Of a stretch of DNA of 64,000 bases, positions 56,637 through 64,000 are shown in pieces (positions within the stretch are counted from its first letter, which is position 1; each line of letters opens with the position of its first letter). The DNA is from Arachidicoccus soli (GTDB lineage: Bacteria > Bacteroidota > Bacteroidia > Chitinophagales > Chitinophagaceae). The notes below the pieces were generated by a model that was given only the letters and a program-made list of their open reading frames with translations, did no database searches and was not told where the DNA came from. The stretch lies in the NCBI RefSeq assembly GCF_003600625.1, contig NZ_CP032489.1, positions 1,736,001 through 1,800,000 of the forward strand, read 5' to 3'. A program made the translations under genes and the position numbers.

Positions 56637-57941
56637 ATGTCTTCATTTGAAGTAATCGGTGGAAAAAGATTACATGGAACTATTGAACCGCAAGGTGCGA
56701 AAAACGAGGCCTTACAAATTATTTCAGCCGTATTACTGACGTCTGAAGAAGTACTGATAAAAAACATTCCTAATATTTTAGATGTCAATTTATTAATAGA
56801 ATTACTGCAGGAAATGGGCGTTAAAGTAAATCGTATGGATGCACATACTTGCCAATTCAAAGCAGATGACATCAATATCGATTACCTTTCTTCTAAAGCC
56901 TTTCGCGAAAAGGGCAGTAAACTTCGGGGCAGTCTTATGCTTGCCGGGCCCATGTTGGCTCGATTTAATAAGGCCTTTATACCCAAGCCTGGAGGAGATA
57001 AGATCGGTCGCCGAGGCGTAGATACACATATCATTGGGTTTCAAAAATTGGGCGCAGAATTCTTTTATAATAAAGAAACTTTTTGTTTGGAGTTTACTGC
57101 TACCGGTTTGAAGGGGACCTATATGATGCTGGATGAGCCATCAGTTACGGGCACCGCAAATGTGCTGATGGCTGCCGTTTTAGCGAAAGGGAAAACGGAA
57201 ATTTATAATGCTGCTTGTGAACCATATATTCAGCAATTGTGTAAGATGCTCAATAGAATGGGCGCAAAAATTTCCGGTATTAGCAGCAATTTATTAACTG
57301 TTGAAGGTGTTGAAAAATTAGGCGGAACAACACATGTTATGCTACCAGACATGATTGAGATAGGTAGTTTTATTGGTCTTGCGGCCATGACACAGAGCGA
57401 AATTACCATCAAGAATGCAGGCATTAAACATCTGGGCATCATTCCGGAAAAGTTTGGCAAACTTGGCATCAAAATGGATTTTATAGGTGACGACATTCAC
57501 ATTCCACAGCAAGACCATTATGAGATAAATACTTTCATGGATGGGGGTATTTTAACCATCTATGATAATCCTTGGCCCGGCTTCACACCCGATTTATTGA
57601 GTATCGTTTTAGTCACCGCTATTCAAGCAAAAGGCAGCCTATTGGTGCACCAAAAAATGTTTGAAAGTCGTTTGTTTTTTACTGATAAACTGATTGATAT
57701 GGGCGCACAAATTATTCTTTGTGATCCACATCGTGCTACGGTTATAGGATTAGACAGAAAATATAAACTGCGTGGCATTACTATGACCAGCCCGGATATC
57801 CGTGCAGGGCAAGCATTATTAATTGCTGCGCTAAGTGCTGAGGGAACAAGCCTTATTCAAAATATAGAACAGATTGATAGAGGCTATCAAAATATTGATG
57901 AAAGATTGAATGCTTTAGGAGCCTCTATTAAACGAATTTAA
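56637..57941 (+). CDS. murA: UDP-N-acetylglucosamine 1-carboxyvinyltransferase, Asp-type active site
   Basis: First committed step of peptidoglycan synthesis (PEP + UDP-GlcNAc). The ATG at 56637 starts MSSFEVIGGK; 12 upstream residues are not part of the family. Two inside-out alpha/beta domains are evident from GAKNEALQIISAVLLT, LRGSLMLAGPMLARF, SVTGTANVLMAAVLA and GFTPDLLS. The loop that holds the catalytic Cys115 in E. coli (PGGCxIG) reads PGGDKIG here, with Asp121, a substitution known to keep activity but give fosfomycin insensitivity. Length 434 aa is normal. Confidence 0.96.
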   Translation: MSSFEVIGGKRLHGTIEPQGAKNEALQIISAVLLTSEEVLIKNIPNILDVNLLIELLQEMGVKVNRMDAHTCQFKADDINIDYLSSKAFREKGSKLRGSLMLAGPMLARFNKAFIPKPGGDKIGRRGVDTHIIGFQKLGAEFFYNKETFCLEFTATGLKGTYMMLDEPSVTGTANVLMAAVLAKGKTEIYNAACEPYIQQLCKMLNRMGAKISGISSNLLTVEGVEKLGGTTHVMLPDMIEIGSFIGLAAMTQSEITIKNAGIKHLGIIPEKFGKLGIKMDFIGDDIHIPQQDHYEINTFMDGGILTIYDNPWPGFTPDLLSIVLVTAIQAKGSLLVHQKMFESRLFFTDKLIDMGAQIILCDPHRATVIGLDRKYKLRGITMTSPDIRAGQALLIAALSAEGTSLIQNIEQIDRGYQNIDERLNALGASIKRI

Positions 57942-58053
57942 AAATAACAATAGGATGAACATGAACAACCTGAATATGCTACCCTATTCATTAGGGAATT
58001 TTAAAGTTTTTCAATAGTCTTCCAAGCTTTATAACAGAAATATATCCAAATAA

Positions 58054-58641
58054 ATGACAAATATAGAAGTAGTAGAAAAAGTAATCTCTGAAAGGAGAAG
58101 TGTAAAACCACAAAGTTTTAATGGCAAAAAAATTAAAAAGGAAGCGATTGAGCAGTTATTGGCTTTAGCCGACTGGGCGCCTACCCATGGCTATACTGAA
58201 CCCTGGCGATTTATTGTAATGGCTAATGATGGAGTAAAGAGATTCTGTAGAGATCACGCAGAGATGTATAAAAATAATACACCCGAAGAAAGATTTATAA
58301 CTGCTACATACGAGAAGTTTTATCATCAAGGTGACACGGCATCACATGTTATTGCTGCATTCTCCAAACGTGGTGAGAAGCCCAATATTACTGTACAGGA
58401 AGAGATATGCGCTACTGCCTGTGCTATTCAAAATCTACTCTTAGCGGCAGAGGCTATGGATATTGCAGCATTTTGGAGCACGGGTGGTCAAACTTTTAAA
58501 CCCGCCATGAAAGCATATTTCAACTTACAGGAAGAAGATACAATGCTCGGAGTTTTATATTTGGGCTATACGGATGAATCCGATATTGCTGGTCGTCGTA
58601 TTACGCCGATGGAAGAGAAAGTTATGTGGTATAATAGTTAA
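58054..58641 (+). CDS. Nitroreductase-family FMN protein
   Basis: NAD(P)H:FMN oxidoreductase of the nitroreductase fold (195 aa). ERRSVKPQSF is the FMN-phosphate Arg motif, LADWAPTHGYTEPWRFIVM the following conserved block, and AFWSTGG plus LGVLYLGYTDE the C-terminal part; the size matches YdjA-type single-domain members. Substrate unknown. It lies 112 bases after murA, in the same direction. Confidence 0.9.
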   Translation: MTNIEVVEKVISERRSVKPQSFNGKKIKKEAIEQLLALADWAPTHGYTEPWRFIVMANDGVKRFCRDHAEMYKNNTPEERFITATYEKFYHQGDTASHVIAAFSKRGEKPNITVQEEICATACAIQNLLLAAEAMDIAAFWSTGGQTFKPAMKAYFNLQEEDTMLGVLYLGYTDESDIAGRRITPMEEKVMWYNS

Positions 58642-58738
58642 TTAGTCAATTTGAAAATTTGGTAAAATGAAGAGGATTGACCAGAAATGGGAAAGTCCAT
58701 TATCCTGTTTAGACTTACAACAATCATTTCCTCAATTT

Positions 58739-58746
58739 TAACTTTG
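58739..58746 (+). promoter_or_regulatory. Bacteroidetes -7 box of gmk
   Basis: TAACTTTG fits TAnnTTTG, 13 bases before the gmk ATG, implying a very short leader. Confidence 0.5.
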
Positions 58747-58759
58747 CATATTTAATACA

Positions 58760-59335
58760 ATGAACAAAATAATCATCATTACGGCGCCATCGGGTGCTGG
58801 GAAAAGTTCCATTGCGCATTATTTATTGGACAAATACCCCCATCAGTTAGCCTTTTCTATTTCGGCTGCAACGCGCTCTGCCCGTGGCAAAGAGCAAGAT
58901 GGAGTAGATTATTATTTTATGCAGGTGGAAGATTTTCAAAATAAAATTGAAGCCAACGAATTTATTGAGTGGGAAATGGTCTACGAGGGGAAATATTATG
59001 GTACGCTAAAATCTGAAATAGAAAGAATTTGGCGAGAAAATAAAACGCCTATTTTAGATATTGATATTAAAGGCGCTATGCATATTCAAAAACAATTTCC
59101 CAAAAACAGCCTGTCTATTTTTATACAACCCCCTTCGATTGAAGATTTAAGGAAAAGGTTAAATAGCAGAAATACCGATACACCTGAACAAATTGAAACT
59201 CGTATCAATAAGGCATCATATGAGATTTCTTTTAAGAATCATTTCAATATAATTGTTGTAAATGATAATTTAGAAAAAGCTTGCAAAGAAACAGAAACGG
59301 CTATTTTAAATTTTATTGAAGGATCAGATCAATAA
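58760..59335 (+). CDS. gmk: Guanylate kinase
   Basis: Phosphorylates GMP to GDP. P-loop APSGAGKSS (residues 9-17), GMP-binding SAATRSARGKEQDGVDYYF and EFIEWEMVYEGKYYGT, then ILDIDIKGAMHIQKQFP and the lid RLNSRNTDTPEQIETRI. Length 191 aa is typical. Own promoter box; followed 54 bases later by the M28 peptidase gene. Confidence 0.97.
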   Translation: MNKIIIITAPSGAGKSSIAHYLLDKYPHQLAFSISAATRSARGKEQDGVDYYFMQVEDFQNKIEANEFIEWEMVYEGKYYGTLKSEIERIWRENKTPILDIDIKGAMHIQKQFPKNSLSIFIQPPSIEDLRKRLNSRNTDTPEQIETRINKASYEISFKNHFNIIVVNDNLEKACKETETAILNFIEGSDQ

Positions 59336-59389
59336 AATTAGATTTGTATAACTAAGAAACAATCTTTCACCTACAGAACAAAATGTTTT

Positions 59390-60676
59390 ATGAAAAAAGT
59401 ACTTGTATTTTCTATGCTCAGCTTTACCGCGTTTAGCGGTTTTTCGCAATCTATCGATAAAATAATCAATGCCAAAGAAGTGGCGGCTATTGAAAATGTT
59501 TTGGCCTCTGATTCACTGAGAGGTAGAGCAACTTTTACCGATGATATTGAAAAAGCGTCCAACTTTATTGAAAATAAATTTCAAAAAATAGGGCTGCAAC
59601 CATTTCCGGGAGCTAAGAACTTTAGGCAGGAGTTTTTCATGAATCAGTCAACAAACACAGTTGCAAATATCACCATCGATGGAGCAGTTATTCCTGATTC
59701 ATTAGTCGGAATTATTTCTTTTCAACCCAAAGTTGATCTAACAGAAAAAGATAATGTAAAGATTATTAAATTAAGTGCAGGTGATAATATCCGGCAGAAG
59801 ATTGGTGCTATTTTAAAAAGCAAAGAGAACTTACTAGTATTAGTAGATCCTTCTTTTGAAAGGTATCGTTCCATATTAAGGCATTTAGGCAAAGAATCAA
59901 TGACGCCTGAAACCAATACAATTGTATTCTTATTTGGTGTTGACAATGTTAAAACATTCAACATTCATTTAGAAAATACTATTGTAAAAAAGCCTTTGAA
60001 TAATGTTGTAGGTATTTTGCCGGGCAAAACATTGCCCGATGAATATGTAATTTTTTCTGCCCATTACGACCATTTGGGTGTAGGCCAGCCTGTAAATGGC
60101 GATTCTATTTACAATGGCGCCAATGATGATGCATCGGGTGTTACAGCAGTTTTATCTTTGGCAAAATATTTTAAAAAAGCCAATAATAATGCCCGTACTA
60201 TCATCTTTGCAACATTCACTGCAGAGGAGATTGGTGAATTTGGTTCACAATATTTCTCCAAACAATTTGACCCTGCCAAGGTAGTGGCCATGTTTAATAT
60301 TGAAATGATTGGCACGGAAAGCAAATGGGGTAAAAACTCAGCTTATATTACCGGCTATGATAAAACAGATATGGGTAAGATTTTGGAAAGGAACCTGACA
60401 GGTTCTGCTTTTAAATTTTACCCGGACCCTTATACTGAGCAGCATCTTTTTTATCGTTCCGATAATGCATCCTTGGCAAAGTTGGGCGTTCCGGCGCATA
60501 CCATCTCTACTTCTAAAATGGATAACGAACCCAATTACCATAAAGTAAGTGATGAAATAAGTACGCTAGATATGGATAATATGGCGGAGATAATTAAAGC
60601 TATTGCACTCAGTTCAACAACTATTGTAGACGGGAAAGATACACCAACAAGGGTAGATACTTCCAAGTTGAATTAA
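59390..60676 (+). CDS. M28 family zinc peptidase
   Basis: Exported aminopeptidase-type peptidase (428 aa), signal peptide ending GFSQS. An insert resembling a PA-like domain lies before the catalytic part. Zinc ligands are in AHYDHLG (His225), NGANDDASG (Asp246/247), FTAEEIGEFGSQYF (Glu279/280), MFNIEMIG (Asp position occupied by Glu304-Met in NIEMIG, which is unusual) and AHTIST near the C-terminus. Substrate not predictable. It ends in a strong bidirectional terminator. Confidence 0.9.
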   Translation: MKKVLVFSMLSFTAFSGFSQSIDKIINAKEVAAIENVLASDSLRGRATFTDDIEKASNFIENKFQKIGLQPFPGAKNFRQEFFMNQSTNTVANITIDGAVIPDSLVGIISFQPKVDLTEKDNVKIIKLSAGDNIRQKIGAILKSKENLLVLVDPSFERYRSILRHLGKESMTPETNTIVFLFGVDNVKTFNIHLENTIVKKPLNNVVGILPGKTLPDEYVIFSAHYDHLGVGQPVNGDSIYNGANDDASGVTAVLSLAKYFKKANNNARTIIFATFTAEEIGEFGSQYFSKQFDPAKVVAMFNIEMIGTESKWGKNSAYITGYDKTDMGKILERNLTGSAFKFYPDPYTEQHLFYRSDNASLAKLGVPAHTISTSKMDNEPNYHKVSDEISTLDMDNMAEIIKAIALSSTTIVDGKDTPTRVDTSKLN

Positions 60677-60683
60677 TCCTATT

Positions 60684-60715
60684 AAAAAAGGTGCGAATAT
60701 AATCGCACCTTTTTT
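60684..60715. terminator. Bidirectional terminator between M28 peptidase and TonB-dependent receptor
   Basis: Perfect 13-bp hairpin: A6 plus GGTGCGA (60684-60696) pairs with TCGCACC plus T6 (60703-60715), loop of 6. The A/T flanks give a U-run in both directions, fitting the convergent genes on each side. Confidence 0.93.
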
Positions 60716-60733
60716 AGTAAACCTCATTTCCAT

Positions 60734-63016
60734 TTATATTTTCCATTTAAAACCAATATAAATATTTCTTCCCATTACAGGCCCCCAAACCTGCGAGGCA
60801 TCAAACTGATTCCCAAAAGGATGAGCGGCTCCCAATATCAAAGGGTTTTGTCTATAATTGGTTAAATTCTCAGCTCCTACATAAATATTTAAGTCATCGT
60901 TCATTAAGCTTTTATTTATCTGTACATTCATGGTGATAAATGACGGAGCATATCCCTCTGCATATTCAAAAGATTGTGGCAATCGCTTTCTGCCCGTCAA
61001 TTGAGTTGTATAATTTATAGACCAATTGTTCTTAGTAGCGTAATTTAAATTGACAAACCCACGGTTATTGGCAATGAAAGGTTTTTCTTTTAAAGTATTA
61101 CCATAGGTCGCTTTTACATCATAATAACGATAAGCGAGTCGTACATTAAAATTATGAATCGGCTCGTAATCCAATTGCGCCTGAAAACTGTTTGCATAGG
61201 ATTTTCCGTTGAGGTTATAAAAATTGACAATGCCAGGCGTTTCAAAATCAGCCATCACCTGGTTTTTAAAATCGGTATAATAATAATCGACTGAGAAAGT
61301 ACCCTCTTCATAATTTAATTTAAATTTCTGCGTAAGGTTAATGCCGGTATTCCAAGACGTTTCAGGTTTAAATGGGTAAGCATTTCCGCCAAAATTAGCA
61401 ATAGGCATTCCATCAATTTCAAGGCTGCGGCTGCTTGCTAGTAAACCTGCATTCTCTGAAAGAATATTCGCTGTTCTTTGCGCTCTACCAACAGAAAGTC
61501 TTAAGGAGGTCAGATCAGTAAGTGCATAACGGATATGCAGCCTCGGGGTAACGAAAGCCCCAAACAAATTATGATGATCTACACGCAAACCAGCTACAAC
61601 ATTGAACTTTGTAAGATAATTATAACTATACTCGGTAAATATGCCCGGCACCACTTCTCTCCTATTAAAATCGGTGTTTACAAATTTCTCTTCATAATTA
61701 TCCAATTGCAAGCTCGAACCAAATTTTATCACATTATCATCACTATGGAAGAGCCTTGATTGAAAAATATAATTGGCATAAAAGCTATGTTGTGTGCCAT
61801 CATAATTACGCGCGCCATACAAACTTCTCTGTTGATGGTAAACGCCAGACAATTGTAAACCCATGCTCTGATATGGTTTATTGATATATACTTTGCCAAT
61901 TTTCGCCCAACCTTCTGCACGCTTTATATCGTTTTGAAAGCCCCAAAGGCCATCATTCTCATTTCTCTTATAATTCAATTGGCCGCCAGTAGACTTTAAA
62001 TAATCGCCTTTAATACCTGCCTGAAACTCCCACCCCCTCGGACCAAAATAAAACCAACGATTGGCGCCCACCAAGACAGTGCCGATAGGACTATCCATAA
62101 AGCCATCTTTGTTTTCATCATTTCTTCTCCAGTCAGAACGACCATATAAAAACAAATTAGAGCTCAAGCCTTTTTTAAAATGATGGTTGTAAATCAAATT
62201 GCCCTCTGAACGGCCTTGTGTACTTTGGTAGCCATTTAAAATTAGCTTATACTTATTAGCCATGTCGGGCATATCGGTCATAAAAGGTTTTATCAGTTCC
62301 GTATTTATTTGTCCGGCCACCCCTTCATAACCATTCACAACACTTCCTGTACCCTTGCTTAATTGAATACCTTCAAGCCAAGTACCCGGTGTAAAACTAA
62401 GCCCGATAATAGAAGCTAACCCTCTAACATCAGGGATATTTTCTCTGGTATAAGATGTATTGGTACCAGACAAGCCCAACATTTCTATTTGTTTGTACCC
62501 CGTTACAGCATCCGTGTAACCCACATCCACCGACGGTGTTGTTTCAAAACTTTCGCTAAGATTACAACAAGCGGCGCGTAACAACTCGCCCTGACCAATT
62601 TTCTCTGTTTTCATGGCTCCCATCAAACTAATAGAACTGCTGTTTTGTTTACTTTTTACAAGCACATCCTTTAAAGATGACATGGGCTTTAAATAAATAA
62701 GGAGAGTAGCGCTATCTTTTGGGATATTACTTGTATCCGTCTTATAACCACTATAACTAGTAATGAGCTGCATCACATTCATTGTTAAATTGAAGGAGAA
62801 TCTTCCCTCAGAACTAGCTATTTTACCCTTATTATGTTTACCGTATTTAATTGTTGCTCCACCCAAAGGTGCCCCACTAATTGCATCTAAAACAATTCCG
62901 CTTACCTGATGGTTTGTTGTATCCTGCGCAGATACTTTGCAAACGGTAATAGAAATGATAAAGCAAAAAGTATAGACAAATTTTCTTAGAAAAGAGTCAT
63001 TGTTACTTATCTGCAC
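60734..63016 (-). CDS. TonB-dependent receptor, probable metal or metallophore uptake
   Basis: Outer-membrane receptor (760 aa), not SusC. The start is GTG at 63016, overlapping the HMA gene stop by 14 bases; no early ATG exists. Signal peptide ends KVSAQ. A carboxypeptidase-regulatory-like domain (ISGAPLGGATIKYG, SEGRFSFNL) is followed by a plug with RAACCNLSESFETTPSVDVGYTD-type sequence (the visible part is CCNLSESFETTPSVDVGYTD), KQIEMLGLSG, NIPDVRG and VVNGYEGVAGQINTE, then a barrel ending VMGRNIYIGFKWKI. The twin Cys in the plug is notable next to two cysteine-rich metal proteins. Copper or another soft metal is inferred from context only. Confidence 0.9.
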   Translation of the reverse strand: MQISNNDSFLRKFVYTFCFIISITVCKVSAQDTTNHQVSGIVLDAISGAPLGGATIKYGKHNKGKIASSEGRFSFNLTMNVMQLITSYSGYKTDTSNIPKDSATLLIYLKPMSSLKDVLVKSKQNSSSISLMGAMKTEKIGQGELLRAACCNLSESFETTPSVDVGYTDAVTGYKQIEMLGLSGTNTSYTRENIPDVRGLASIIGLSFTPGTWLEGIQLSKGTGSVVNGYEGVAGQINTELIKPFMTDMPDMANKYKLILNGYQSTQGRSEGNLIYNHHFKKGLSSNLFLYGRSDWRRNDENKDGFMDSPIGTVLVGANRWFYFGPRGWEFQAGIKGDYLKSTGGQLNYKRNENDGLWGFQNDIKRAEGWAKIGKVYINKPYQSMGLQLSGVYHQQRSLYGARNYDGTQHSFYANYIFQSRLFHSDDNVIKFGSSLQLDNYEEKFVNTDFNRREVVPGIFTEYSYNYLTKFNVVAGLRVDHHNLFGAFVTPRLHIRYALTDLTSLRLSVGRAQRTANILSENAGLLASSRSLEIDGMPIANFGGNAYPFKPETSWNTGINLTQKFKLNYEEGTFSVDYYYTDFKNQVMADFETPGIVNFYNLNGKSYANSFQAQLDYEPIHNFNVRLAYRYYDVKATYGNTLKEKPFIANNRGFVNLNYATKNNWSINYTTQLTGRKRLPQSFEYAEGYAPSFITMNVQINKSLMNDDLNIYVGAENLTNYRQNPLILGAAHPFGNQFDASQVWGPVMGRNIYIGFKWKI

Positions 63017-63350
63017 TTAGTTCTTCTTTATAAGCGCAGCAATGAGGTAATTTTTTGTATTCTTCGTCTGTAGCCCTTATATTACCTGCATTGTGGCCTG
63101 CATGGGCAATACTATGCTCAATTTTATCAAGAGAAGTCTTCGGAGAATACACAACAATTAATTGTTTCGTTTGCACATTCCAAGCTGCATGTTTAACGCC
63201 TTTAATATAAGCCGCATTTTCAATACGCTTTTGGCATTGTTCACAAATGCCGTCTACATGAATGGTGTCAGAGGAAATGGTTTTCTTTTGTGCAAAAGAA
63301 TTTGTAGAAATAAATAATAGCAGCGCTATTGCGCTTATCAACTGTTTCAT
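63003..63350 (-). CDS. Heavy-metal-associated (HMA) domain protein, exported
   Basis: Small secreted metal-binding protein (115 aa). MKQLISAIALLLFISTNSFAQ is a signal peptide when read from the ATG at 63350; the longer frame to 63521 is not needed. The HMA domain shows IHVDGICEQCQKRIENAAYIKGVKHAAWN with the CxxC motif, and the C-terminus has a HAGHNAGNIRATDEEYKKLPHCC tail with extra His and Cys. It overlaps the receptor gene by 14 bases and follows the HYC_CC_PP gene by 55 bases. It probably binds copper or a similar ion in the periplasm; the metal is inferred. Confidence 0.9.
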   Translation of the reverse strand: MKQLISAIALLLFISTNSFAQKKTISSDTIHVDGICEQCQKRIENAAYIKGVKHAAWNVQTKQLIVVYSPKTSLDKIEHSIAHAGHNAGNIRATDEEYKKLPHCCAYKEELSADK

Positions 63351-63405
63351 TATTTTATGAATTAAAAAATTAAATATTGCGTTTAAAAAAATCAAGCGCG
63401 ATATT

Positions 63406-63825
63406 TTATCCATAATAAGTGAAACGCTGGTGAAGTTTGTATAAAGGAATCTTTCGCCAGAGATTGGGTGGCCTATTGCAATAAAGATTGAATCCGTGAT
63501 CATTTTCACTAAGTAAATCATCGCGCTGAAAACAAGGATTAACCACTATTTGAAAGGGTATTTGCAAAAAGCTTTTAAAGTCGTTGACTACTAATTGCAA
63601 GTCTTTGGATACCTGGGGGCGAAAGCTTTTCTCAGTACAACAACCTTTGTGTTTAACAACTAATCCATCTTGACAGCAACAATTATTAATTGCCCCGTCA
63701 TCAATAATTTTAACAGATATATTCTGAAGATTATCACCACAATAATGCATATCTACCGTGGCTCCGGAGCTGGTAAATGCATAAAGCAAAAGAAAAAATA
63801 TGGAAACTACCTTTTTCAACAGCAC
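63406..63825 (-). CDS. HYC_CC_PP family small exported protein
   Basis: Cysteine-rich exported protein (139 aa as read from GTG at 63825). A hydrophobic N-terminus precedes the family signature: HYCGDNLQ, then NNCCCQDG and HKGCC, then NRPPNLWRKIPLYKLHQRF. These HYC, CC and PP blocks define the HYC_CC_PP family, whose function is not established. There is no ATG start. The TATTTTTG box overlaps the GTG, so a TTG at 63819 may be the true start on a leaderless mRNA. First gene of the metal operon. Confidence 0.82.
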   Translation of the reverse strand: MLLKKVVSIFFLLLYAFTSSGATVDMHYCGDNLQNISVKIIDDGAINNCCCQDGLVVKHKGCCTEKSFRPQVSKDLQLVVNDFKSFLQIPFQIVVNPCFQRDDLLSENDHGFNLYCNRPPNLWRKIPLYKLHQRFTYYG

Positions 63826-63832
63826 AAAAATA
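63825..63832 (-). promoter_or_regulatory. Bacteroidetes -7 box of the metal operon
   Basis: TATTTTTG on the minus strand fits TAnnTTTG and ends at the GTG codon of the HYC_CC_PP frame. If it is the promoter, transcription starts a few bases inside the annotated frame. Confidence 0.45.
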
Positions 63833-64000
63833 GAATGTTATTTGGGTAAAAAAAGTTAATTTCTCCATCTATTCTCCCATTCTGGATATTTGTTCAACTT
63901 ATTAACCCTTAACTAATAGTCAATAAAATAATGATAATAGAAATATATGCATTGATTACATTTATAATTAGTCTTTTATAATATATTTGGTAAGCATTTA

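Noticed and set aside
63351-63521. N-terminal extension of the HMA protein
   Set aside because: It would bury the obvious signal peptide MKQLISAIALLLF and overlaps the HYC_CC_PP gene.

Overview
The window is AT-rich DNA from a member of the Bacteroidota, most like the Chitinophagaceae. The signs are three SusC/TonB-dependent outer-membrane receptors plus SusD lipoproteins, DUF4961/DUF5004 lipoproteins, Bacteroidetes-type TAnnTTTG -7 promoter boxes with little Shine-Dalgarno signal, an HYC_CC_PP protein, and a short archaeal/eukaryotic-type ProRS. No rRNA, tRNA, insertion sequence, phage or CRISPR array was seen.

Positions 1-39986 are a large polysaccharide-utilisation region. A long minus-strand operon (18575 down to 1, running off the left edge) encodes SusD - DUF5004 - DUF4961 - SusC - SusD - SusC, then a ricin-lectin/propeller lipoprotein, a CE1-like esterase, a GH92 alpha-mannosidase, an SGNH esterase and a sialate-O-acetylesterase-type enzyme. 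An ECF sigma factor with no FecR-type anti-sigma beside it lies just upstream. Divergent from it is a plus-strand operon: GH38-like enzyme, FucP-type sugar/proton symporter, LacI regulator, GH31 enzyme, ending at a strong terminator. The 576-bp divergent control region holds three CG-centred palindromes sharing TTTAGCA, which I propose are the LacI operators. Next come a GH106 rhamnosidase lipoprotein (+), a minus-strand group (GntR regulator with sugar-binding domain, acetyl-esterase-like hydrolase, arabinose/fucose-isomerase-family protein, cysteine-rich GH43) and a GH78 rhamnosidase (+). The enzyme set (alpha-mannosidases, two rhamnosidase families, GH31, GH43, GH2, four esterases) points to an O-acetylated heteropolysaccharide containing rhamnose and mannose. 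The exact substrate is not readable from sequence.

Positions 40000-60700 are mostly housekeeping: Smr/DUF2027 protein, a GH2 enzyme lodged between smr and proS, proS, a Gly/Trp/Tyr-rich lipoprotein, a DPP-IV-like S9 peptidase, pyrF, DUF4105, alpha/beta hydrolase, sulfatase, PQQ-type sugar dehydrogenase, DinB-like protein, murA (catalytic Cys replaced by Asp), nitroreductase, gmk and an M28 peptidase.

Positions 60734-63825 are a compact minus-strand metal-handling operon: HYC_CC_PP protein, HMA-domain protein, TonB-dependent receptor.

I did not find a clearly new class of system. The best leads are the inverted SusD-before-SusC double transporter, the operator array, the GH38-like protein with altered catalytic positions, the lectin-propeller protein, and the HYC_CC_PP/HMA/receptor operon.
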